Positions 1 to 6,122 of a DNA stretch of 8,657 bases are shown here, piece by piece (position 1 is the stretch's first letter; each line of letters begins with the position of its first letter). The position numbers were made by a program, and so were the translations under genes. This stretch comes from JAUXEH01 sp965602945 (GTDB lineage Bacteria; Acidobacteriota; Aminicenantia; Aminicenantales; Aminicenantaceae), in NCBI GenBank assembly GCA_965602945.1, contig CBFDBC010000167.1:1-8657 (forward strand), read 5' to 3'. The notes beneath the pieces were generated by a model, which had not been told where the DNA came from, did not search any database, and saw only the letters and a list, made by a program, of their open reading frames with translations.

Positions 1-1294
1 TCGGTGCCGGCACCGCGTACCAACCCTTCGAGGCGTTCGTGAGCGTGTCGATGCGGTAATAGTCGGCCTTGCCGCGGCTTATGTCGAGCTGCAGCAGGTA
101 GGGCGTGTCGTCCCTCCCCAGGCCCCAGCGGCCGTCCTTGGTCGTGGTCACCGTGCGCATGTTGGCGTCGGCCAGGCGCACGAACAGCTTGTCCTTCAGG
201 TGATACACAGAGCGGTAGGTGAATTCCCGGTTCCTGCTGGCGCGGCGCATCTGTACGGACTGGATCTCCTCGTCCTTCCAGTGCCACACGTCCACGTTGG
301 CCACCTTGTCCTTGCCGGGCTTTTCCGTTTCCTTCTGTTCTTTGATGCCGAAAAAGACCTTAGTGGCGTCCTTGTTCCAGGACAGGGTGCCAAACTGGCT
401 GATCACCATGTTTTCGGGAAATGTGGGATCGTTCTTCGGGTCGTACGCGGCTGCCGCCACCCGGTTCTGGTCGATCCCGGTATAGGTCAACAGTACGTTG
501 GATCTCTGGACCTTTTCCTCTTCTTCCTTGCCCTTGAGGGCGGCCGCCGCCGTGCCCTCCTCGTCCCAGGTAAGCCGGCTGTAATCGCACTCTCCGGTGT
601 CAAGGGGGCGCATGCTGCCCGTGCTCAGAGTCAACAGGTAGACCCCGTTCCCGGCCTTGCCGTCCGCATCCACGATGTAGGCCAGATGTGTTCCGGGCTT
701 GTTGAAGGCGAACTGCGACACGTTGCCCAGGTTGAGCGTGGGGCCGTCCTTGAGCGAGTACAGGATGAGGTCGCTCCCTCCGTGTTTGGCCTTGGGATCG
801 CCCTTCCGTTTCTTTATCGCCAGGTAATAGGCGCCCTTGGAAAACACGAAGGAGTCCGCACCTTCCACGGTGTATTTGTCACCTGTCGCCAGGTTGATGA
901 GCTCGGCCTTGAACACCACGGGCTGCTTGGCCTTCTGCAGCTTTTCCTTCTCTTCTTTGAGGGGCTCGATCCTGTAGGCCGCCCAGCGGGAGTCGTCGGA
1001 AAAGGCCGGCCTCGATCCGCCGGCGATCTCATAGACCGTGTCCGTGGTCAGGCTCTTGATATGGAGGGTGTTGTCCCCGTCGTTGGGCTGGTACCCGAAG
1101 GTCGCCCACCTGCCGTTGGGAGAGATGCCGGGTGATGTGATCCTCGACCACCGGGGATAGTCTTCGAGTGTCAGGACCTTGTTCCCGCCTTCCTGGGCGG
1201 CGAGGTCCGGGGCCACAAGGCCTCCCGCTGTCAGGATAAAGAAGATGGCCAGGACGGCCAACCATACGTGTGCGCTGCGGCTGTGGATTTTCAT
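1..1294 (-). CDS. Exported S9-type (prolyl oligopeptidase-like) peptidase, N-terminal part, C-terminus off the window
   Basis: The reading frame stays open from an ATG at 1294 to the left edge (431 codons), so the 3' end is missing. AGGAGG stands 4 bases before the ATG and fixes the start. Residues 1-33 look like a signal peptide: basic start, hydrophobic stretch about 10-28, then DLAA followed by Gln34. After it comes a WD40/TolB-like beta-propeller pattern: TSPGISPNGRWATF near residue 53, SRPAFSDDSRWAAY further on, then repeated blades with SPxG- or FNKPG-type turns and a Lys/Glu-rich insert. This is the usual N-terminal half of secreted S9 peptidases, where the propeller gates a C-terminal alpha/beta-hydrolase domain. 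The catalytic Ser-Asp-His triad would lie beyond position 1, so activity cannot be confirmed here. A propeller-only TolB-like protein remains possible. The likely role is peptide breakdown in the periplasm or outside the cell. It appears to be its own transcription unit, 208 bases after the glycosyltransferase stop. Confidence 0.85.
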   Translation of the reverse strand, partial: MKIHSRSAHVWLAVLAIFFILTAGGLVAPDLAAQEGGNKVLTLEDYPRWSRITSPGISPNGRWATFGYQPNDGDNTLHIKSLTTDTVYEIAGGSRPAFSDDSRWAAYRIEPLKEEKEKLQKAKQPVVFKAELINLATGDKYTVEGADSFVFSKGAYYLAIKKRKGDPKAKHGGSDLILYSLKDGPTLNLGNVSQFAFNKPGTHLAYIVDADGKAGNGVYLLTLSTGSMRPLDTGECDYSRLTWDEEGTAAAALKGKEEEEKVQRSNVLLTYTGIDQNRVAAAAYDPKNDPTFPENMVISQFGTLSWNKDATKVFFGIKEQKETEKPGKDKVANVDVWHWKDEEIQSVQMRRASRNREFTYRSVYHLKDKLFVRLADANMRTVTTTKDGRWGLGRDDTPYLLQLDISRGKADYYRIDTLTNASKGWYAVPAP

Positions 1295-1401
1295 GTTTCC
1301 TCCTAATCAAGGCATGTTCACCCATTCTATGTTTCTGCTTATGATTTGTCCATTATTTGGGGACGGACCATGAAATCTTGTTGATTTTAAAAGAGTTAGA
1401 T

Positions 1402-1430
1402 GCTAAAACGCATGGTTTTATCGCCTTAGA
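1402..1430 (-). repeat. Copy B of a short intergenic element (TCTAAGGCGA plus hairpin)
   Basis: Read on the minus strand, TCTAAGGCGA (1430 to 1421) is followed by TAAAAC-CATGC-GTTTTA, a perfect 6-base inverted repeat at 1404-1409 and 1415-1420. The same ten bases followed by an A-run, C and ATGC occur on the plus strand at 2638-2657. This copy lies about 110-135 bases upstream of the S9 peptidase start and points toward it. A protein-binding site or leader structure is possible; the function is unknown. Confidence 0.4.
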
Positions 1431-1455
1431 ACACCGTTTTTGGCCCTGAAAATGC

Positions 1456-1500
1456 GGCTTTAAGGATCATTGTCGGAGAATCGGTGCGATCCTTTTGGCC
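1456..1500 (-). terminator. Hairpin just after the glycosyltransferase stop, weak terminator candidate
   Basis: AAGGATC at 1462-1468 and GATCCTT at 1488-1494 are perfect inverted repeats around a 19-base loop. After a 3-base mismatch, GGC (1456-1458) can pair with GCC (1498-1500). The structure begins right behind the glycosyltransferase stop codon. On the minus strand only a short TTTT follows, after GCCGCA, so it is a poor intrinsic terminator and may instead protect the 3' end of the transcript. Confidence 0.4.
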
Positions 1501-1502
1501 AG

Positions 1503-2510
1503 CTATAAGGAGGGGATACCATAGCCGAGCCCACGGCTGATGTGGAGCCCGGCCATGAGGCTGGGGATGCGGATCAGCGCCCCGGGAGAGCGGGTGCGCA
1601 GGCTGCCGTGTACTGCGCTGGCCGCCAGCATCAATACGAAAGCGCCCGGGATCAAAAACACGACTCCCCCCAGTGTCCCGAAAACGAGTGCTGTCACCAG
1701 GCTGGCCCCAAGACCTAGAATCAATAAAGAAAGGAGCGTCTGGGGAAGGCGATGGACCCTCAGGCTGCGGCATGCCCGGCCGAGCTGGAAATTACGCATG
1801 AGGAAATCCCGCCAGCCGGTGTCCCGGAAATGTTTGACCCGCACTTCCGGGCAGAATTTAAGCTTTCGGCCGCTCAGCTCGATCTTTCTTGCCAAGTCGA
1901 CGTCCTCGTGGACCATCAAGGATTCATCGAACACGTGTGGTGGCACTCCCTCTCCGGCCCGGGAGACCTCCAGGACAACACTGCGGGTAACTGCCATGTT
2001 GAAGAGTTTTGGATAGTACTTGACCAGGCGCTTCGAGGCTGGCAGAGGCAGACGCCCCGTTACAAGTGGAGAACGCAGGACATAATCCAGGGCTCGGTCG
2101 AATCCTGATGCCCGGTCTTCCAGGACATCCGGTCCCCCGATCATGCCGATCTCCGGATCCTTATCAAAGGCCGACTCATACCGCTCCAACCAGTCCGGGA
2201 AGAAGCGGCAGTCGTCGTCCGTGAAGATCAAGTACCGTCCCTTTGCGGCGCAGCAGGCAGCATTCAGAAGCGCAGCCTTGTGTTCGAAGGGGCTCGTTAT
2301 GAAACGGATGCTCACGTCTCCGGATCCGGCTTCTCCAGCAACGATACGCCGGCTCTTTTCATCATCCTGGTTTCCTCCTACCAGCACCTCGAAACCTTCG
2401 TGTGGATAGGTGAGGCCCTTGAGCGATCGTAAGGCCTGTTTGAGGAATGGTCCACTGTGATAGACCGGGATGATTATGGAAAAATGAATATCCCGGGGCA
2501 TATATCCCAT
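1503..2510 (-). CDS. Family 2 glycosyltransferase with C-terminal membrane segments
   Basis: This 335-residue protein has the GT-A fold signatures of family 2 glycosyltransferases. FSIIIPVYHSG (about 10-20) is the nucleotide-binding first strand, and FTDDDCR (about 96-102) holds the DxD metal/nucleotide-sugar motif. HEDVDLARKI (about 201-210) carries the ED acidic motif expected for the catalytic base, followed by VKHFRDTGWRDFLMRNFQLGR. Two hydrophobic segments at about 257-278 and 280-301 and a hydrophobic tail anchor it to the inner membrane with the catalytic domain in the cytoplasm. It probably adds a sugar from a nucleotide donor to a lipid-linked or surface-glycan acceptor; donor and acceptor cannot be read from sequence. 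No clear ribosome site precedes the ATG at 2510. An in-frame ATG at 2501 follows a weak GGGA and is an alternative start. It stands alone, not in a polysaccharide cluster. Confidence 0.85.
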   Translation of the reverse strand: MGYMPRDIHFSIIIPVYHSGPFLKQALRSLKGLTYPHEGFEVLVGGNQDDEKSRRIVAGEAGSGDVSIRFITSPFEHKAALLNAACCAAKGRYLIFTDDDCRFFPDWLERYESAFDKDPEIGMIGGPDVLEDRASGFDRALDYVLRSPLVTGRLPLPASKRLVKYYPKLFNMAVTRSVVLEVSRAGEGVPPHVFDESLMVHEDVDLARKIELSGRKLKFCPEVRVKHFRDTGWRDFLMRNFQLGRACRSLRVHRLPQTLLSLLILGLGASLVTALVFGTLGGVVFLIPGAFVLMLAASAVHGSLRTRSPGALIRIPSLMAGLHISRGLGYGIPSL

Positions 2511-2526
2511 TCACATATCTCGTTAT

Positions 2527-2552
2527 CCGAAATCGTATTACACACATTTCGG
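2527..2552. repeat. Perfect 7-base inverted repeat in the glycosyltransferase leader
   Basis: CCGAAAT (2527-2533) and ATTTCGG (2546-2552) are exact inverted repeats around a 12-base loop. The structure ends 17 bases upstream of the glycosyltransferase ATG at 2510. It could be an operator for a dimeric regulator or a leader hairpin affecting translation of a gene that lacks a clear ribosome site. No further evidence separates these options. Confidence 0.45.
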
Positions 2553-2636
2553 CATTGCAACTTATACGCCAAATACGTCACCCATGCCCATGGCCGATTG
2601 AGCCTTAGGTTATTCGTTTTGGGGGTAAAATTGTAG

Positions 2637-2667
2637 CTCTAAGGCGAAAAAACATGCCTTCTAAGAG
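2637..2667 (+). repeat. Copy A of the short intergenic element, with a bulged hairpin
   Basis: TCTAAGGCGA (2638-2647) followed by AAAAAC and ATGC matches copy B at 1430-1411 on the minus strand, apart from single-base gaps. AAGGC (2641-2645) pairs with GCCTT (2656-2660). CTCT (2637-2640) can pair with AGAG (2664-2667) across a 3-base bulge. It lies about 175-205 bases upstream of the DUF2911 start and points toward it, as copy B points toward the S9 gene. Its right end overlaps the possible glycosyltransferase promoter. Confidence 0.4.
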
Positions 2668-2695
2668 TATAAATAGTTTAATATCTATAAGTTAA
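2666..2695 (-). promoter_or_regulatory. Possible promoter for the glycosyltransferase
   Basis: Read on the minus strand, TTAACT (2695-2690, four of six matches to TTGACA), an 18-base spacer and TATACT (2671-2666, five of six matches to TATAAT) form a plausible sigma70-type promoter. The leader would be about 150 bases long. The surroundings are AT-rich, so chance matches are likely. Confidence 0.3.
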
Positions 2696-2728
2696 TATGG
2701 TCGGAGCGCGAATAGTGTAAACTTATGC

Positions 2729-2756
2729 TTCACAAATCCGTAAAATCGACTATAAT
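2729..2756 (+). promoter_or_regulatory. Sigma70-type promoter for the DUF2911 gene and perhaps the downstream genes
   Basis: TTCACA (2729-2734) matches the -35 consensus at five of six positions. A 16-base spacer leads to a perfect TATAAT at 2751-2756. Transcription would begin near 2763, giving a leader of about 80 bases before the ATG at 2842. It is the best promoter match seen in the window and fits a housekeeping sigma factor. Confidence 0.6.
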
Positions 2757-2841
2757 GATAGACATTCGATAGTTCAACTTCCGGGAAGAAATTTGTTGAA
2801 TTGAGTTTTCAAACCTAATATCTGCCTTATAGGAGGAGGTC

Positions 2842-3426
2842 ATGAAACGTTTTGCCATTTTCGGTTTTTTCCTCATCTTGGGTGTGCTCCTGGTCCTGCC
2901 GTCCACCACGTTTGCGCAGGGGAATCAGGTCCGGCCGAGCCTCAAGGCGAGCGTCTCTCAGACCCTGGGCGTCGACACGAGCGTCACTATCGAGTACGGC
3001 CGCCCCGGTGTGAAGGGAAGGAAGATCTGGGGCGAGCTGGTCCCTTACGGACTCGCGCCCGGAAACAGGTATTCCAAGGATCAGCCCTATCCGTGGCGCG
3101 CCGGTGCCAACGAGAACACGACCATCGAGTTCAACAAGGACATCATGATCGAAGGGAACAAGCTGGCCGCCGGTAAGTACAGCATCCACATGATCCCCTC
3201 GGAAACCGACTGGATCGTCATCTTCAACACCAACAACAAGGGTTGGGGCAGCTACGCCTACAACAAGGATGAGGATGCGCTCCGCATCACGGTAACCCCG
3301 AAGAAGGCCCCCCACATGGAGTGGCTGGGATTCGGCTTCGCGGACCTGGCCGGGACCACGGCCACCGCGTACCTCCGTTGGGAAGAACTGATGGTCCCTT
3401 TCAAGATCGAGGTGCCCACAGAGTAA
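2842..3426 (+). CDS. Exported DUF2911 family protein
   Basis: This 194-residue protein has a short basic start, a hydrophobic core (about 4-20) and a likely signal peptidase I site after TTFA, leaving Gln26 first. The mature part carries the conserved DUF2911 pattern: SVTIEYGRPGVKGRKIWG (about 47-64), VPYG (67-70), WRAGANENTTIEF (85-97), then AAGKYSIHMIPS, WIVIFN and the GSYAY segment near 136. DUF2911 proteins are small secreted proteins, often about 170-290 residues, with no established reaction. A beta-rich fold and a role in the envelope are inferences only. AGGAGGAGGT stands directly before the ATG at 2842, indicating strong translation. The next gene, a secreted PIG-L deacetylase, begins 72 bases on. 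That gap has hairpins but no T-run, so readthrough into it is likely. Confidence 0.88.
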   Translation: MKRFAIFGFFLILGVLLVLPSTTFAQGNQVRPSLKASVSQTLGVDTSVTIEYGRPGVKGRKIWGELVPYGLAPGNRYSKDQPYPWRAGANENTTIEFNKDIMIEGNKLAAGKYSIHMIPSETDWIVIFNTNNKGWGSYAYNKDEDALRITVTPKKAPHMEWLGFGFADLAGTTATAYLRWEELMVPFKIEVPTE

Positions 3427-3444
3427 GAACATCCCGACCTTCTC

Positions 3445-3482
3445 TCAGGGCCGCTTCCCTGATCTCCGGCTCGGATCGAGCC
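3445..3482 (+). other. Two tandem hairpins between the DUF2911 and PIG-L genes
   Basis: TCAGGG (3445-3450) and CCCTGA (3457-3462) form a perfect stem with a 6-base loop. Five bases on, GGCTCG (3468-3473) and CGAGCC (3477-3482) form a second stem with a GAT loop. That stem can extend by TCC (3465-3467) pairing with GGA (3484-3486) across one bulged T, which touches the GGAAAGG ribosome site. There is no T-run, so simple intrinsic termination is unlikely. An RNA processing or stability element, or partial control of PIG-L translation, fits better. Confidence 0.45.
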
Positions 3483-3498
3483 TGGAAAGGAAAGGCAT

Positions 3499-6003
3499 GT
3501 GAACAAGTCCATTTCTATCTTGTGCCTGCTGTTGGGGCTTTTCGTCCTGATCTCCGGGGGAGGGGAATTGACCGCCCAGCGGATCGAACTCCCCGATGCC
3601 GGGGAACTCCAGACGGCCCTCCACAAGCTCAACGTGCTCGGGAGCGTCCTCTATGTGGCCGCTCACCCGGATGACGAGAACACCTCGGCCCTGGCCTATT
3701 TCTCGAAAGGCCGTAAATTCCGCACGGCCTACCTCTCCCTGACACGGGGCGACGGCGGGCAGAACCTGATCGGACCGGAAAAGGGGGCCGAGATCGGGAT
3801 CATACGTACGCAGGAGCTCATGTCCGCCCGCCGGATCGACGGCGCCGAGCAGTTTTTCACGCGCGCCATCGACTTCGGCTATTCGAAGACACCGGAGGAG
3901 ACGCTCGAATTCTGGGGCCGGGAGGAGATCCTGTCCGACCTGGTCTGGATCATCCGCTGTTTCCGCCCCGATGTGATCGCCTCCCGGTTCTCTGTCGACG
4001 GCTCCAGCGGGCACGGGCACCACACGGCCGGGGGGTGGCTCATCAAGGAGGCGTTCGCCGCGTCCTCCGATCCGGACAGGTTCCCCGAACAGCTGAATCA
4101 TGTCGAGCCCTGGCAGGCCAAGCGGCTGTACTGGAACAGCTGGCGGCCCAGCCCGGAGGAGGCCCGGGATCTGCAGAGCTACGATTCGGGTGCCTACAAC
4201 GTGCTGCTCGGCAAGTCCTATTCCGAGATGGCCGCGGAAAGCCGGTCCATGCACAAAAGCCAGGGTTTCGGTGCGACAGCGCGGCGCGGCTCGCGCCTCG
4301 ACTACTTCATGCTGGTCGGCGGTGAGCCTGCCGAGGCGGACGTTTTCGATGGGATCGACACATCCTGGGCGCGGGTGCCCGGCGGGGAAAAGATCGGCCG
4401 CATGCTGACCTCGATCAACGAATCCTTCGATCCGGAACATCCCGCCGGTTCCGTGCCCGGGCTGCTGACCGTGTACAAGGAACTCTCGAGTCTCGACGAG
4501 ACCCACTGGACCCAGATCAAGAAGAAAGAGCTGCTGCGCGTCGTCCAGGCCTGCGCAGGGCTCTGGATGGAGGCCATCGCGGCCGACTACGCGGCCGCCC
4601 CGGGGGACGAGATCCGGATCGCCGCCACACTGGTCAACCGCTCGGATGTGCCCTTCCGGGTCGAGCGGATCGGCTGGCCCGGGCTGTCCGCCGAGGCCGC
4701 CGGGGAGGGGCCGCTCTCCAACAACTCGCCCCTGGTACTCGAGAAGACCGTCCGGATCCCTGAGGACGTTCCCATTTCCCAGCCTTACTGGTTGGATGCG
4801 GCCCCCAAGTTCGGAAGCTTCCGAGTTCGGGATCAGCGGCTCATCGGCGATGCGGAGAATCCTCCCTCGCTGAGCGTTTCGGTTCGCCTGGGAGTCCAGG
4901 GTGAGATTTTGGAATATTCCCTGCCCGTCCTCTTCCGGTGGACGGACCGGGCCGCAGGCGAGCTCTACCGGGCATTCGAGGTCAGGCCCAGGGTGACCCT
5001 GGAGCTCGAAGACAAGGTGAGCATATTCGCGGACGGTGATCCGAAAGAGGTCCGGCTCAAACTCAAGAGCCACTCTCCCGATGCCGCCGGGCGGGTCAGG
5101 CTTAAAGGGAACGGAGGCTGGCGGGTCTCACCGTCGGAGGTGTCCTTCGCGTTCACCGAGAAGTTCACCGAACAGAAGGTTGTTTTCGTGGTCACGCCGC
5201 CTGCGGGGGCCAGCGAAGCCGTCCTTACGGCCGAGGCGGAGATCGGGGGGAAGACCCTGGACCGGGCTCTGGTGGAGATCTCCTATCCCCACATCCACAG
5301 GCAGGTCTATTTCCCCGAAAGCCGGGTGAAGGTCGTCAAGCTGGACGTCCGCCGCCTGGGAAACCGGATCGGCTACATCATGGGCGCCGGGGACGAGGTT
5401 CCGGCCGGACTGCGCAGCCTCGGGTACGAGGTGGTCGAGCTGAGCGATGAGGCGCTGGAGAGCGCGGACCTCTCCCGGTTCGATGCCGTTATCACCGGCA
5501 TCCGGGCCTACAACACGCGCGAGCGTCTCAAGCACACACAGCCCCGGCTCCTGAAATATGTCGAAGAAGGCGGGACCCTGATCGTCCAGTACAACGTCTC
5601 CCGCGGCCTGCAGATCACTGATATCGGCCCCTATCCCTTAACCATCGGGAGAGACCGCGTGAGCATGGAGTCCGCGCGGGTCGAGTTCCTCGATCCGGAG
5701 CACCCTCTCCTGAATTTCCCCAACTCCATCACGCAGAAAGACCTGGAGGATTGGGTCCAGGAGAGAGGCCTGTATTTCGCCGCCCGCTGGGACGAGAAAT
5801 ACACACCGGTGCTGTCGTCACACGACACTGGCGAGCCGGACAGGAAAGGCGGCCTCCTGTATGCGCGCCACGGGAAGGGTGTTTTCATCTACACCGGCTA
5901 CTCCTGGTTCCGCCAGCTGCCGGCCGGCGTCCCGGGGGCCTTCCGGTTCTTCGTCAACCTGATCGAGGCAGGAAAACACGATGCCGAATCCACCGAACGA
6001 TAA
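3499..6003 (+). CDS. Large secreted PIG-L (LmbE-like) deacetylase with C-terminal accessory domains
   Basis: This 834-residue protein begins at GTG 3499. The nearby ATG at 3497 runs straight into TGA, while GGAAAGG lies 8 bases before the GTG and a signal peptide starts there, likely cut after ELTA before Gln27. The PIG-L domain spans about 45-290: AAHPDDE (54-60) supplies the zinc-binding His and Asp and the catalytic Asp, and GHGHH (171-175) the further metal-binding histidines. The family removes N-acetyl groups from sugars using zinc. Residues about 365-600 look beta-rich, like immunoglobulin- or NEW3-like modules. Residues about 620-825 resemble a class I glutamine amidotransferase-like or ThuA-like Rossmann fold (GYIMGAGDEVPAGL, FDAVITGIRAYN, GGTLIVQYN), without a visible catalytic Cys. 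Typical PIG-L enzymes have only about 220-300 residues. An exported location separates it from cytoplasmic bacillithiol synthesis; the substrate is unknown. Its 3' end overlaps the next small gene by 23 bases. Confidence 0.88.
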   Translation: MNKSISILCLLLGLFVLISGGGELTAQRIELPDAGELQTALHKLNVLGSVLYVAAHPDDENTSALAYFSKGRKFRTAYLSLTRGDGGQNLIGPEKGAEIGIIRTQELMSARRIDGAEQFFTRAIDFGYSKTPEETLEFWGREEILSDLVWIIRCFRPDVIASRFSVDGSSGHGHHTAGGWLIKEAFAASSDPDRFPEQLNHVEPWQAKRLYWNSWRPSPEEARDLQSYDSGAYNVLLGKSYSEMAAESRSMHKSQGFGATARRGSRLDYFMLVGGEPAEADVFDGIDTSWARVPGGEKIGRMLTSINESFDPEHPAGSVPGLLTVYKELSSLDETHWTQIKKKELLRVVQACAGLWMEAIAADYAAAPGDEIRIAATLVNRSDVPFRVERIGWPGLSAEAAGEGPLSNNSPLVLEKTVRIPEDVPISQPYWLDAAPKFGSFRVRDQRLIGDAENPPSLSVSVRLGVQGEILEYSLPVLFRWTDRAAGELYRAFEVRPRVTLELEDKVSIFADGDPKEVRLKLKSHSPDAAGRVRLKGNGGWRVSPSEVSFAFTEKFTEQKVVFVVTPPAGASEAVLTAEAEIGGKTLDRALVEISYPHIHRQVYFPESRVKVVKLDVRRLGNRIGYIMGAGDEVPAGLRSLGYEVVELSDEALESADLSRFDAVITGIRAYNTRERLKHTQPRLLKYVEEGGTLIVQYNVSRGLQITDIGPYPLTIGRDRVSMESARVEFLDPEHPLLNFPNSITQKDLEDWVQERGLYFAARWDEKYTPVLSSHDTGEPDRKGGLLYARHGKGVFIYTGYSWFRQLPAGVPGAFRFFVNLIEAGKHDAESTER

Positions 6004-6106
6004 GCCGCCCCTCTTTTCCTCCTGGAAAAAATTGTATGCCGTTGTGCTGCTGCATTTGGCCTTCCTCATCGTGGTCTACTATCTCTTTACCAAGGCGTTC
6101 GAATGA
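5981..6106 (+). CDS. 41-residue single-pass membrane protein
   Basis: ATG 5981 to TGA 6104-6106 encodes 41 residues. A proline-rich polar start (MPNPPNDKPP) is followed by SSWKKLYAV, one hydrophobic helix at about 19-35 (YAVVLLHLAFLIVVYYL) and a short FTKAFE tail. The basic WKK before the helix suggests an N-terminus in the cytoplasm. GAGGCAGGA lies about 8 bases before the ATG, and the first 23 bases overlap the end of the PIG-L gene, so translation is probably coupled. bshC begins 16 bases after the stop. The layout (aromatic-basic start, single helix, F/Y-rich end) looks like small accessory subunits encoded beside membrane transporters such as sodium:solute symporters, but no transporter lies in this window. 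That comparison is from memory and weak. It is too short for most gene callers and has no assigned function. Confidence 0.7.
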   Translation: MPNPPNDKPPLFSSWKKLYAVVLLHLAFLIVVYYLFTKAFE

Positions 6107-6122
6107 CATCGAGGATGGTCGC

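Larger units (their letters stand above)
2511..2841. other. AT-rich divergent intergenic region, 331 bases
   Basis: No credible gene lies here. The stretch is much richer in A and T than the flanking genes, especially 2630-2820. It separates the leftward glycosyltransferase from the rightward DUF2911 gene and so must hold promoters for both. It contains an inverted repeat near 2540, a short repeated element with a hairpin near 2650 and a good plus-strand promoter near 2745, each listed separately. No tRNA, CRISPR array or transposon end was seen. Confidence 0.7.

Noticed and set aside
590..615. An apparent frameshift in the S9 peptidase
   Set aside because: Position-by-position reading shows five Gs at 604-608 and an unbroken frame (MRPLDTGECDY); the suspected shift was a miscount.
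200..1135. A 311-codon open frame on the plus strand
   Set aside because: It mirrors the S9 peptidase frame, which has a strong ribosome site, a signal peptide and propeller motifs; this one shows none of these.
1295..1400. AATAAT-like -10 box upstream of the S9 peptidase
   Set aside because: No acceptable -35 box was found at 16-18 bases, so a promoter cannot be placed.
2561..2741. Imperfect similarity between 2561-2577 (CTTATACGCCAAATACGT-like) and 2722-2741
   Set aside because: The match needs a gap and several mismatches in an AT-rich region; it is too weak to call a repeat.
3445..5073. A 542-codon open frame on the minus strand
   Set aside because: It is antisense to the PIG-L gene, has no family motifs, is rich in Gly, Pro and Arg, and arises from high GC at third codon positions.
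5751..6122. A 124-residue N-terminal extension of BshC
   Set aside because: This part is an out-of-frame reading of the PIG-L 3' end. It would make BshC far longer than its family, and the TTG at 6123 has a suitable ribosome site.
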